From Maribellus sp. YY47 (GTDB lineage Bacteria; Bacteroidota; Bacteroidia; Bacteroidales; Prolixibacteraceae): a stretch of DNA of 64,000 nt. Below the pieces are notes generated by a model, which saw only the letters and a list, made by a program, of their open reading frames with translations, was not told the DNA's origin and ran no database searches. Positions 44,479 through 53,354 of the stretch are shown here, one piece after another (the first letter of the stretch is position 1; every line of letters starts with the position of its first letter). The stretch spans positions 94,980-158,979 of the forward strand of contig NZ_JALGYW010000014.1 of the NCBI RefSeq assembly GCF_023111095.1, read 5' to 3'. Position numbers and translations under genes: made by a program.

Positions 44479-46566
44479 ATGATGAGAACTATTGCAACAA
44501 TTTTTATGCTGGCTCTGCTTTTGTACAGTTGCCAACAGAAACAGCAGCCGGGTGAATCGGCAAAGAACTTTGTGCCGGAAACTCCTGTGCTGCAATCCGA
44601 CCGGATGACACCGGAAGTATTGTGGTCGTTTGGCCGGCTGGGAGGAGCACAGGCTTCGCCCGATGGAAAAACCGTACTTTACACCGTAACGTATTACAAA
44701 ATTGACGAAAACAAAGCCTACCGCGATGTTTACACGATACCGGTGACCGGTGGTGAAGCAAAGAATATTACCAACTCGTTGGGGAACGAATCAAATGTGG
44801 TTTGGCGGCCCGATGGCAAAAAGATCGCTTATCTTTCAGGAGCTTCGGGCAGTGTGCAAATGTGGGAAATGAATCCCGATGGAAGCGGCGCCAAGCAGAT
44901 TTCTGATATTGAAGGCGGAATATTCGGATTTCAGTATTCGCCCGATCAGTCAAAAATTTACTATCTGAAAAATGTAAAACTCGATCAGAGTGTTCAGGAT
45001 CTTTTCCCCGACTTGCCGAAAGCCAATGCACGGATTGAAACCGATATCATGTACCGCCACTGGGATACCTGGCACGACTATACTTATCAACATGTTTTTG
45101 TAGCTGATTATTCCGGAAAAATAAAGGAAGGCAAAGACATTATGGAAGGTGAGCGTTTTGATGCGCCGATGAAACCTTTTGGCGGCACCGAACAAGTTGT
45201 ATGGAGCGCCGACAGTAAAACAATTGCATACACCTGCAAAAAGAAGGTGGGGAAAGAATATGCGCTTTCAACCAACTCTGATATTTATCTGTACAATACC
45301 GAAACCGGAAAGACGATCAATTTTACATCCGGAATGATGGGCTACGATCAGAATCCGGTGTTTTCGCCCGATGGTAAATACATGGCCTGGGAAAGCATGG
45401 AGCGCGATGGTTACGAGGCCGACAAAGTACGGTTGTTTATTGCCGACCTGGAAACGGGTGAGAAAAAAGATTATTCCGAACATTTTGATCATAATGCTGC
45501 CGGTTTGAACTGGAGCGCCGACAGCAAATCCATCTACTTTATAAGTGATATTCACGCTACCGAAGAAATTTACCGGCTCGATTTGGCAGATGGTTCCATT
45601 GCACGCATAACCGACGGAGTACACGATTACCACAGCGCAACGCCGGTGGGAGATAAGCTTTTAGCTGAGAAAGTTTCGATGTCGCAACCGGCAGAGCTTT
45701 ATTGGGTTGACCCCGTAACCGGCAAAGATGAAGCCTTGACAACCGTTAATAAAGGCATTCTGGATCAGTTGACGATGGGAAAAGTGGAAAAACGCTGGAT
45801 GGAAACCACCGACGGAAAACAAATGGCCGTTTGGGTGATTTATCCGCCGCATTTCGACCCCGCTAAAAAATACCCGACTTTGCTTTACAACCAGGGGGGA
45901 CCGCAGGGAACCGTTAGCCAGTTTTGGTCGTACCGCTGGAATTTCCAGATGATGGCGGCCAACGATTATATTATTGTGGCGCCTAATCGACGTGGTTTGC
46001 CTGGATTTGGTCAGGAATGGAACGAACAGATTTCGAAAGACTATGGTGGCCAGAATATTGAAGATTTACTGACGGCCATCGATGTAATGGCGAAAGAACC
46101 TTATGTGGATGAAACCCATTTGGGGGCTGTAGGTGCCAGTTATGGCGGTTTTTCGGTATTGTATCTTGCCGGCCACCACGAAGGGCGTTTCAAAGCCTTT
46201 ATTGCACACGATGGTATTTTTAACTTCGAACACATGTACACTTCTACCGAAGAAATGTGGTTTGTGAACTGGGATTACGGCGGTGCATACTGGGACAAAA
46301 CCAATGCTGCCGCACAACGTTCGTATACTTTCTCTCCGCACAAATATGTTCAAAACTGGGATACGCCCATTCTGATTGTTCAGGGAGAAAAAGATTACCG
46401 CGTTCCGGCAGAACAGGGAATGGCTGCTTTTAATGCAGCGGTGTTACGAGGAGTTCCGGCAGAAATGCTTTATTTTCCGGAGGAAAACCACTGGGTATTG
46501 CAACCACAAAACGGAATTTTGTGGCAGCGCGTTTTCTTTAATTGGCTCGATAAATATTTGAAATAA
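44479..46566 (+). CDS. S9 family prolyl oligopeptidase-like lipoprotein
   Basis: A 695-residue lipoprotein (lipobox LLYSC) with a seven-bladed beta-propeller at about 40-430 (repeated SPDGK and SADSK turns, WDKV-like strands of WD40/TolB type) and a C-terminal alpha/beta hydrolase domain. The triad is visible: Ser554 in GASYGGF, Asp in VQGEKDYRVP and His in EENHWVLQP. It should cleave short peptides in the periplasm or at the surface, like the dipeptidyl/tripeptidyl S9 enzymes of Bacteroidota. Single gene with a terminator. Confidence 0.93.
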   Translation: MMRTIATIFMLALLLYSCQQKQQPGESAKNFVPETPVLQSDRMTPEVLWSFGRLGGAQASPDGKTVLYTVTYYKIDENKAYRDVYTIPVTGGEAKNITNSLGNESNVVWRPDGKKIAYLSGASGSVQMWEMNPDGSGAKQISDIEGGIFGFQYSPDQSKIYYLKNVKLDQSVQDLFPDLPKANARIETDIMYRHWDTWHDYTYQHVFVADYSGKIKEGKDIMEGERFDAPMKPFGGTEQVVWSADSKTIAYTCKKKVGKEYALSTNSDIYLYNTETGKTINFTSGMMGYDQNPVFSPDGKYMAWESMERDGYEADKVRLFIADLETGEKKDYSEHFDHNAAGLNWSADSKSIYFISDIHATEEIYRLDLADGSIARITDGVHDYHSATPVGDKLLAEKVSMSQPAELYWVDPVTGKDEALTTVNKGILDQLTMGKVEKRWMETTDGKQMAVWVIYPPHFDPAKKYPTLLYNQGGPQGTVSQFWSYRWNFQMMAANDYIIVAPNRRGLPGFGQEWNEQISKDYGGQNIEDLLTAIDVMAKEPYVDETHLGAVGASYGGFSVLYLAGHHEGRFKAFIAHDGIFNFEHMYTSTEEMWFVNWDYGGAYWDKTNAAAQRSYTFSPHKYVQNWDTPILIVQGEKDYRVPAEQGMAAFNAAVLRGVPAEMLYFPEENHWVLQPQNGILWQRVFFNWLDKYLK

Positions 46567-46588
46567 ATCAAGGGAATCCTGTATAAGA

Positions 46589-46624
46589 AAGTCGTCATCT
46601 CAAAAAAGGTGGCGACTTTTTTTT
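46589..46624 (+). terminator. Rho-independent terminator after the S9 peptidase
   Basis: AAGTCGTCATCT at 46589-46600 pairs with AGGTGGCGACTT at 46607-46618 (two G-U pairs), loop of six bases, T residues to 46624. Confidence 0.88.
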
Positions 46625-46705
46625 GAAAGTCGATCAAAGAAGGACAGCTATTTTTTGTCCGGAAGTCCTGGCAATCTGTGATCAACTAACTGTTCCGGAC
46701 GATTT

Positions 46706-47043
46706 CCCTTCGGTCATTTCATCCCGGTGCTACACACCGGGGTAATCACATTCAACGCTTTCAGTGTCAGTTTAATCATAACCCTGTAGGGGTTAAATAC
46801 TAATAACCGGGGGTAAACGAACGTAGAGAGTGCAACCCTCGGTATGGATCAGAAAGAGTAACAGGCGCAATCTCTTGGTATTTCAGAGACATGAAGTTGT
46901 ATGCGCCGCACAACAACTGTTCATTACTAATAATTGCCCAAAGAATATTTGCTCACAGAGGGTAGTTGCTCGTATAAAGGGAGAATTGGGTAAGGATAGC
47001 AATACACTCATTCCTGTCGGTGATTGATTTGGATCAGATTGTT
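46706..47043. repeat. intergenic region with repeat-like palindromes
   Basis: No gene is supported. CCCGGTG at 46723-46729 is inverted at 46735-46741, and AACCCTGTAGGGGTT at 46780-46794 is another small palindrome, followed by a GGGGGTAAACGAACG-type stretch. The CCTGTAGGGGTTAAAT wording resembles short repeats that I recall from other Bacteroidota intergenic regions; confirmation needs a genome-wide search. Confidence 0.4.
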
Positions 47044-47868
47044 TTATTGGTACACTTTTACCCAATCCACAATCATACTCACGGGCAGATCTGCCTTCTC
47101 AATCCGGCCTACCCAATTGCCGCCAAGTTGCTGGTCGATTAACACATAAAACGGTTGGTCGTAGGGCCACTGCGAAGCATCTGCATCGGCCACCCGCGGA
47201 TAGGTAAAAGTAGTTTTTCCGTTCACCATAAATTCCAGTTCGTCGGGATACCATGCAAGTCCGTATACATTGAATGCGGCAGTGTCTATTTCAGCGGTAC
47301 TGCCGTGTGGCGGATCGTCAGTATGGCCGAGCTCGAGCGTGTAGTACGAATGTGTCGTCTGGTATATTTTGGTTTCGAAATTCAGGTGTTCCATAATGTC
47401 GATTTCGCCGTTACGCGGATAATCGCCATACTTTTTTTGTTCCGACAACATCCACATGGCGGGCCATGATCCACGGGCATTTTCCAAGCGGGCACAGATT
47501 TCAATTTTTCCGTACTGAAAAGCAAATTTCCCCTTGGTGTAAATGCCGCCGGTCAGAAACGGGCGGGAATCACTCAATGTATCCCGGTTGACCACGCCGG
47601 TTAGGTAGACACAGCCGTTTTTGAACGAGTAACAATCCGGATTATTCGACATGTGTTTTCCCCAATCAGCGCCGTTCGGAGGTATTTTTGTCCATTTCTG
47701 CGTGTCAAGTTCAGCGGCGTTAAAGTCATCTTTCCAAACCAGTTTCCATTCTTTTTCACTTCTTTCATCATTTTGGATGAAAATGTAACCGTTTTGGGTT
47801 GTATAAGGTTTTTTTACCAGGCACGAAGTGAAGAGGATCAATAAAAGGAAGAAAGGAATGTATTTCAT
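47044..47868 (-). CDS. GH16 family glycoside hydrolase lipoprotein
   Basis: A 274-residue lipoprotein (lipobox LFTSC) with a GH16 jelly-roll domain. The catalytic motif ExDxxE is GEIDIMEHLN; substrate-cleft aromatic motifs WPAMWML and FNVYGLAWYPDELEFMVNG follow the usual order. Family members cut beta-1,3- or beta-1,3-1,4-glucans, agar or porphyran; the beta-1,3-glucanase (laminarinase-like) type is the most likely here but is not decided. It starts 7 bases after the M14 gene ends... on the same strand, so both probably form an operon. Confidence 0.9.
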   Translation of the reverse strand: MKYIPFFLLLILFTSCLVKKPYTTQNGYIFIQNDERSEKEWKLVWKDDFNAAELDTQKWTKIPPNGADWGKHMSNNPDCYSFKNGCVYLTGVVNRDTLSDSRPFLTGGIYTKGKFAFQYGKIEICARLENARGSWPAMWMLSEQKKYGDYPRNGEIDIMEHLNFETKIYQTTHSYYTLELGHTDDPPHGSTAEIDTAAFNVYGLAWYPDELEFMVNGKTTFTYPRVADADASQWPYDQPFYVLIDQQLGGNWVGRIEKADLPVSMIVDWVKVYQ

Positions 47869-47875
47869 TTGAATG

Positions 47876-49120
47876 TTATTTTAACAGGTGTTGAACCATT
47901 GATACCGCTGTTGCTTCACCTTTTTTCTGAATCAGATTGCGCGGTGTGTCGTCTCCCACTTCGTAGGTAAATGCTTCGGCATGGAACGCATTGAAAATCG
48001 ATTCAGAAGAACTGATGTGCGGCGCGTCTTTATCGTTGGGTCTGATGTTGGGGACATAACCGGGAATCTGTTTTGCCGAAGCGGCAATAATTTGCGGAAC
48101 CACACCCGGCATATTGCCTTTTAACCTGGGTGAAATGGTGTAATAAATATCTTCAAAAGTGGAATGAAAATCGATAGCAATATAAAATTTGGCGCCCTTA
48201 ATTACTTTGTCCTGCATAAAACGGCGGATGAGTTGGGTTTCCGGTTGGCGGAAAGCTTCCCAGTCGCGGTTTAGATCGATGCCGCCGGCATTGTGTCGCC
48301 AGTGTCCCAGGTCCACACCATCAGGGTTCATACACGGAACCACACAGGTCAGGTATTCGTTTCGGAAGTTTTGAGTCAGCGAGTCCGTTACACAGAGGCG
48401 TTCCACAAAAGCTTTCATCGCCAGCCAGCCGCTGACTTCGGGCGGGTGTTGCCGCGACAGGATCATCACCAGTTTTTTACTTTCGGGATTTCCGATTTGC
48501 AGCATGCTGATCGGTTTTCCGCTGCGGCTTTTGCCAATTTCCTGTAGCGTGACAAACGGAAGGGGCTCAAGCTGTGCCTCCCAGCGGTCGATGTCTTTTG
48601 ATACAATCAATTCCTGCGCTGCAATCCATGTGGTATCCGGACTTACAGACAGGTCAAACTCACAAAACTTTGGCGCCTCTTTATGGGCTACCGAAACCGA
48701 ATCAAGAAGGTAGCTGGCCGAGTCAATTTTTGCCCAGGTTTTGCAGTCTTGGCTGTATTTTGGGTAATACCTATGGCTGACTCCTTCGTTGTAAGTAATT
48801 TTTATCCGGATGTTTCTCGGGGTGTCGCTCCACACTTTAAAGGCATACCAGGGGCTGGAATTGATGGGCGTATTTTCGGGCGTAATCAGCACGGTTACCT
48901 GCTCTTCGCCGGTCATGGCAATACCATTCAGCCGCGCGCCGTCAAATTCGTTCGAAAAATGAAGTCCTTTCCCAATGTGATAGGTTTTCTTCCATTGGTA
49001 TTGTATCGGGCGGGTTTCTGTACTCACCCGTTGAATGGGTTCCTGGCCTTTCCATTGTTTATCTCCACACGACCAGAGAATGGCCCAAAGAAAAATGAAA
49101 TAATACCATCGTTTTATCAT
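47876..49120 (-). CDS. M14 family zinc carboxypeptidase lipoprotein
   Basis: Start set at ATG 49120 (MIKRWYYFIFLWAILWSCG), which gives a lipoprotein signal; a longer frame to 49165 adds 15 residues before it. About 414 residues: an N-terminal beta domain (about 30-190) and an M14 carboxypeptidase domain with zinc ligands in SRQHPPEVSG and IAIDFHSTFED, and substrate-binding NPDGVDLGHWRHNAGGIDLN. It resembles the cytosolic-carboxypeptidase (AGBL/CCP) branch but is exported here. Likely releases C-terminal residues from peptides or trims cell-wall peptides (inference). It lies 7 bases upstream of the GH16 gene. Confidence 0.87.
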   Translation of the reverse strand: MIKRWYYFIFLWAILWSCGDKQWKGQEPIQRVSTETRPIQYQWKKTYHIGKGLHFSNEFDGARLNGIAMTGEEQVTVLITPENTPINSSPWYAFKVWSDTPRNIRIKITYNEGVSHRYYPKYSQDCKTWAKIDSASYLLDSVSVAHKEAPKFCEFDLSVSPDTTWIAAQELIVSKDIDRWEAQLEPLPFVTLQEIGKSRSGKPISMLQIGNPESKKLVMILSRQHPPEVSGWLAMKAFVERLCVTDSLTQNFRNEYLTCVVPCMNPDGVDLGHWRHNAGGIDLNRDWEAFRQPETQLIRRFMQDKVIKGAKFYIAIDFHSTFEDIYYTISPRLKGNMPGVVPQIIAASAKQIPGYVPNIRPNDKDAPHISSSESIFNAFHAEAFTYEVGDDTPRNLIQKKGEATAVSMVQHLLK

Positions 49121-49268
49121 ACCAATCCGACTAATGATTTTAATGACTAAACATAAAAAATTCAATGATTGTTTGTATCGTACACTCCATTCGTTGGTTT
49201 AGATTATTCAGCCCTCGGGCAGTTCAATCATAATTTTGCATAAAGCTAAGCATTTTCGATCAAAACTT

Positions 49269-49276
49269 TAATTTTG
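49269..49276 (+). promoter_or_regulatory. candidate -7 box for the oxidoreductase-malQ operon
   Basis: TAATTTTG matches TAnnTTTG and ends 23 bases before the ATG at 49300. A second identical box lies at 49231-49238. No convincing -33 TTG is seen for either. Confidence 0.45.
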
Positions 49277-49299
49277 CAACACAATCAATTCATTGAAAA

Positions 49300-50397
49300 A
49301 TGCAAAAAATACACGTTGGTTTTATTGGGGCAGGAGGCATTGCGCAGGCACATGTTTATTCTATTGAAGCGTTGAAGTTTTATTACGATCAGATTCCTGA
49401 AATTGTTTTGGAATCGGTGTCGTCGGCAAGGCCTGAGAGCAGGGAACGTTTTGCCCAAAAATATGGTTTTCGTGAGGCACAAAGCCCCGAGGCATTTTTT
49501 GCCAATCCAAAACTAAATGCCGTTTTTATACTGGGTCCCAATAAAGTTCATTTCGAGCATTTTGAAAAAGCGTTGAAAATGCCGGGAGTGCGGTACATTT
49601 ATCTCGAAAAACCGGTTTGCTCGTCGTTGGCCGAGGAACAACGAATGAAGGAACTGCTGGCAGAAGCCGGTTCATCCGTGAAAATTCAGGTTGGATTTCA
49701 GTATTTGCAAACTTCGGCGGTGCGCGAAGGCTTGAACTTCTGGAAGTCGGGAGTATTGGGCAAGCCTGTTCATTTCGATTTGAAATATTATCATGGCGAC
49801 TACCTGCACGAGGAATACCGCAAAAAAAGGGTGACGCGCCTGACACCGGCCCCCGATGGTGGTGCAATGGCCGATTTGGGCTCTCACGGCATCAGTTTGT
49901 TAATGGCTTTTATGGGCGAAGAAATTCAAATTGCCAGCGCCTTGCAGGCAGGCGATTTTGAAGGCGTTCCTGCGGGGTCCGACCTGTTTAGTTCGCTTTC
50001 GTTGTTCGAACCGCAAACCGGGGCAGTTGGCAACATGTCGGCAAGCCGCATCAGTTCGGGCTCGGGCGATTTGGTACATCTCGAAATTTATGCTGAAAAA
50101 GGTGCGTTTCGCTATTCTTCTCAGCACTCCGAATATTACGAATACTACCTTGAAGGCTCCAATCAGTGGGTAAAGCAGATGGTGGGCAGCCATTATAAAC
50201 CGATCACCAGTTTCCCGTCGGGGCACGTGCCTCCGGGATGGTTGCGTTCGCTGGTGCATGCGCACTACCTGTTTTTCTCGGGTGATGATGCCGCTGCGAA
50301 TATCGCCGATTTGCGCCATGGATTGGCGGTGCAACGCATTGTAAGAGAAACAGCCGATCATCTGTCCATCTTCAGAAAGAAATTCAAAAATGAATAA
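49300..50397 (+). CDS. Gfo/Idh/MocA family oxidoreductase
   Basis: A 365-residue cytosolic protein with an N-terminal Rossmann domain (VGFIGAGGIAQAHVYSIEAL) and the family motif EKPVCSSLAEE, then a C-terminal alpha/beta domain (GGAMADLGSHGISLLMAFMG). It should oxidise or epimerise a sugar or similar substrate with NAD(P). Unlike the GH109-like protein at 24598, it has no signal peptide. It overlaps malQ by 8 bases, so a role in sugar metabolism is likely; the substrate is unknown. Confidence 0.9.
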   Translation: MQKIHVGFIGAGGIAQAHVYSIEALKFYYDQIPEIVLESVSSARPESRERFAQKYGFREAQSPEAFFANPKLNAVFILGPNKVHFEHFEKALKMPGVRYIYLEKPVCSSLAEEQRMKELLAEAGSSVKIQVGFQYLQTSAVREGLNFWKSGVLGKPVHFDLKYYHGDYLHEEYRKKRVTRLTPAPDGGAMADLGSHGISLLMAFMGEEIQIASALQAGDFEGVPAGSDLFSSLSLFEPQTGAVGNMSASRISSGSGDLVHLEIYAEKGAFRYSSQHSEYYEYYLEGSNQWVKQMVGSHYKPITSFPSGHVPPGWLRSLVHAHYLFFSGDDAAANIADLRHGLAVQRIVRETADHLSIFRKKFKNE

Positions 50398-51889
50398 GCG
50401 AAAAAGCGGAATATTGCTGCACATTACTTCCCTGCCGGGGAAGGAGGGGATCGGAACGCTGGGAGCGGAAGCTTTTAAGTTTGTGGATTTTCTGCAGGAA
50501 ACCGGTCAGAAGATCTGGCAGATACTTCCGCTTGGGCCCGTGGGATACGGGAACTCGCCCTACCAGTGCTATTCTGCTTTTGCGGGTAATCCGCTGTTGA
50601 TCGATCTGGAAATATTAAACGCTGAAGGTTTAATTTCGGATGAAGATATGGCCGTAGTTCCCCGGTTTTCATCCAGGCAAGTCTTATTCGAAAAATTGGA
50701 AGATTGGAAAATGCCCTTGCTTCGAAAAGCGTTCCTGATGTTCCGTGAAAATGAATTTGACCGTTACCGCGATGAATACGGACGTTTTCTGGACGAGCAT
50801 AATTGGTGGCTGGGCGATTATGCCTTGTTTATGGCTGCCAAACAACATTTTAATAACGACGACTGGCATCTTTGGCCGCGTACGGTAAAGTTCAGGGAAG
50901 AAGCCGGTTTGAGTGAGTTAAAGCAAGAGTTGGCCGATGAAATTGAGTTCCGGAAGTTTCTGCAGTTTGTATTTTTCAGGCAGTGGCACCGTTTAAAGGC
51001 TTATGCTAACGAAAAAAGCGTGGAAATACTGGGCGATGTGCCGTTGTATGTTTCGGGCGATAGCGCCGATGTGTGGGCGAACACCGATATTTTTGTACTC
51101 GACGAAGACCTGCAACCCACGGAAGTGGGAGGCGTTCCGCCCGATTATTTTTCGGAAACCGGCCAGTTGTGGGGAAATCCTGTTTTCGACTGGGAACGCC
51201 TGCAAAAGCGGGATTACGACTGGTGGGCCGCGCGGCTGCATTTTAACCTGAGGATGTTTAACCTGGTCAGAATAGATCATTTTCGCGGGCTCGAATCATT
51301 CTGGTCGGTACCGGCCAATGAACAAACAGCGATCAACGGCGAATGGATTCCGGCACATGGCCATAATCTGCTGAGTTTGATCAAAAGTCATTTGGGAAAA
51401 CTGCTGTTTATTGCCGAAGATCTGGGGATCATCACACCCGAGGTTGACAAACTGCGCGAAGACTTTGGTTTGCCGGGAATGAAGGTGTTGCAATTTGCTT
51501 TTACCACCGATGCTGCCAATAAGGACCTGCCGCACAACTACGGGAAGAATTTCGTGGTGTATACCGGCACGCACGACAACAATACAACGCTTGGCTGGCT
51601 GAATGCGCTCGAAGGGGAGGAGAAGCGTTGTGTGCAACAATACCTGAAAGGCGAAGGCAAGGAAGCATTGGCAGAGTTGCTGGAAATGGCGCTGGCTTCG
51701 GTGGCGCGAACCGCCGTAATTCCGATGCAGGATGTGCTTGAACTGGGCGAAGAGGCCCGGATGAATACGCCCGGAACACCGAGTGGTAACTGGGCCTGGC
51801 GGTTTCGATGGAGCGAACTGAAAAACAACCGGCGAAAATTCCTGAGATCGCTGACCGAGAAATACAACCGAACAGAACTTGCACATTAA
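50390..51889 (+). CDS. malQ: 4-alpha-glucanotransferase (GH77)
   Basis: A 499-residue enzyme of the GH77 amylomaltase type, lacking the CBM20 domains of the larger Bacteroidota/plant DPE2 form. Start motif KSGILLHITSLPGKEGIGTLG and LPLGPVGYGNSPYQCYSAFAGNP; nucleophile Asp in VRIDHFRGLESFW, acid/base Glu in FIAEDLGIITPEV, third Asp in YTGTHDNNTTLGW. It transfers alpha-1,4-glucan chains during glycogen or maltodextrin metabolism. Length fits (about 500). Confidence 0.95.
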   Translation: MNKRKSGILLHITSLPGKEGIGTLGAEAFKFVDFLQETGQKIWQILPLGPVGYGNSPYQCYSAFAGNPLLIDLEILNAEGLISDEDMAVVPRFSSRQVLFEKLEDWKMPLLRKAFLMFRENEFDRYRDEYGRFLDEHNWWLGDYALFMAAKQHFNNDDWHLWPRTVKFREEAGLSELKQELADEIEFRKFLQFVFFRQWHRLKAYANEKSVEILGDVPLYVSGDSADVWANTDIFVLDEDLQPTEVGGVPPDYFSETGQLWGNPVFDWERLQKRDYDWWAARLHFNLRMFNLVRIDHFRGLESFWSVPANEQTAINGEWIPAHGHNLLSLIKSHLGKLLFIAEDLGIITPEVDKLREDFGLPGMKVLQFAFTTDAANKDLPHNYGKNFVVYTGTHDNNTTLGWLNALEGEEKRCVQQYLKGEGKEALAELLEMALASVARTAVIPMQDVLELGEEARMNTPGTPSGNWAWRFRWSELKNNRRKFLRSLTEKYNRTELAH

Positions 51890-51924
51890 CATTGGGATTG
51901 GTAAGAGATTCAAAACAGAACTTG

Positions 51925-52329
51925 ATGAATACGACAGATTATATTTCCTTTTTCAAAAACGATCGTTATGCAGCGCTTACCGGTGTTGAAATTGTTGAGT
52001 TTCGGGACGGCTATTGCAAAGCCCGGCTCGAGATTTCGGATAAACACTTGAATGCCGCCAATGTAGTGCAGGGCGGGGCGATTTTTACCCTTGCCGATTT
52101 TGCTTTTGCCGTGGCTTCCAACACGGGAGGTCAGCTTGCCCTGGCCGTAAATGTGAATATCACCTTTTTAAAGGGAGTGGGCGAAGGAACCTTGTATGCA
52201 ACCGCCACAGAGCTGGACAAACCCAAAAGATTGGGTGCGTACGATGTGATTGTCACCAACGAAAAAGAGGAAATCATCGCCCGGTTTAACGGACTTGCTT
52301 ACAGGAAAAACAGTACCCCCGGAAAATAG
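51925..52329 (+). CDS. PaaI-type hotdog thioesterase
   Basis: Start set at ATG 51925 (MNTTDYISFFKND); a longer frame extends into malQ and is not supported. The 134-residue protein has the hotdog fold with LNAANVVQGGAIFTLADFAFAVASN, the PaaI signature with the usual conserved Asp, and AVNVNITFLKGVGEGTL. It should hydrolyse an aromatic or medium-chain acyl-CoA. It lies 35 bases after malQ. Confidence 0.92.
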   Translation: MNTTDYISFFKNDRYAALTGVEIVEFRDGYCKARLEISDKHLNAANVVQGGAIFTLADFAFAVASNTGGQLALAVNVNITFLKGVGEGTLYATATELDKPKRLGAYDVIVTNEKEEIIARFNGLAYRKNSTPGK

Positions 52330-52389
52330 AAAGAATTACAGGCAGAAATAGAAAAATCCTGTGCGGAATGGGATTTACCTGGTACGATC

Positions 52390-52590
52390 GTATTCCGCAA
52401 TGGGAATTTGCATTTTGACAGGGTTTAATTGCATTCCGCTGCGGAAATTTCTGTTCCGCTTAGGTCTTGTGGCATTTCGCGTTGGAAATTTGCTTGTCGA
52501 TGTTGGTTTGCAGCATTTCGCAACGGTCGGAGTCAGTTCGCGTTGGGATTTTCCTGTTTTCCGACGGAATGGATGTATCCGCAACAAAAA
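52390..52590. repeat. degenerate 41-bp tandem repeat (20/21-bp half units)
   Basis: Similar 20-base heads start at 52390, 52431, 52472 and 52513, exactly 41 bases apart, with consensus GCATTYCGCNNNGGAAATTT. More diverged half units start at 52410, 52451, 52492, 52533, 52554 and 52574, alternating 21 and 20 bases. The array is not in a supported gene. Three open frames cross it on both strands, but none is credible as a protein. Confidence 0.75.
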
Positions 52591-52820
52591 ACTACTACAA
52601 ATACATTTGAACGCAGATAACAGGGATTTGGATGATTTTCTCGGCTTTTATCTTTGTATTTCAGTGAGACTTTGATTTCAGGAGTGATAGTGAACTGAAA
52701 TTATGAAGTCGAACTGATCCCAATGTGTAGCCATCGGGATCTATTAGTTTCTATCGGATCACCTGTAAGATCAGGAGGATTAATTTGGAAATTGACTATT
52801 ATTCCATGCCTGCCGGCGGC

Positions 52821-53260
52821 CTTCATTTTTGTCTTACCACAAAAACGAAGCAAAAAAGGCAGGGCTGCTTTGGGTCATTACCCTGCGTTTTCATAAAACC
52901 CAAGTTCGGACGGGTGATCTCCTCGCACACTCGGAGCTTCCCGCTCTCACTAAGGTTTTATCTCAACTCCGGGCAATGACCCAAAGAGGCCGTTCACTTA
53001 TGCAAGGCCGCTACCTCGAACACTGGTCTCGGCCGGTGAGCCGGAAAACAAGTGGTGACGACGTTAAAAAATTACTGCTGTTTGACCCCGAGTGCTAGGG
53101 GGAGTTCAGTAATTTTAGTCGGCATCGCGTACCTGCCTGCCGGTAGGCCGGGCTTTCCCGAGGGAAGCGGGCGCAGCCTTGGGTTTTCTGTCTACTCTTT
53201 GGGCTAAACCGGCAGCGAAGAATCCGGCTAGCCAAAAGAATGTTGATTATTCTTGGTAGC
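52821..53260. repeat. intergenic element with nested inverted repeats
   Basis: CTTCATTTTTGT at 52821-52832 is inverted at 52839-52850 with one mismatch. CTTTGGGTCATT at 52868-52879 is perfectly inverted at 52975-52986, extended by CCC/GGG across one mismatch, enclosing about 95 bases. Further right, CTCTTTGGGCTA near 53197 and TAGCCAAAAGA near 53230 are a third, imperfect pair. Frames of 64 and 89 residues in the left part look spurious. It may be a non-coding RNA, a decayed mobile element or a dispersed intergenic repeat. Confidence 0.5.
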
Positions 53261-53354
53261 TTTTATTCAATATTAAAACTTCCGGGTAAACAATTTTTAC
53301 TCTATCTGCTCTGCTGCGGGAAATTCATTACGCGTTTTCAGCGTTCCGTTTTGC

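Noticed and set aside
52361..52675. Frames of 63-104 residues on both strands across the degenerate 41-bp array.
   Set aside because: They arise from the repeat sequence, have unlikely composition (many Cys, Phe, Arg) and no neighbour support.
52785..53098. Two frames of 64 and 89 residues in the gap after the thioesterase gene.
   Set aside because: They overlap in different phases, span the arms of inverted repeats, and show no domain or signal; probably chance frames in a repetitive element.
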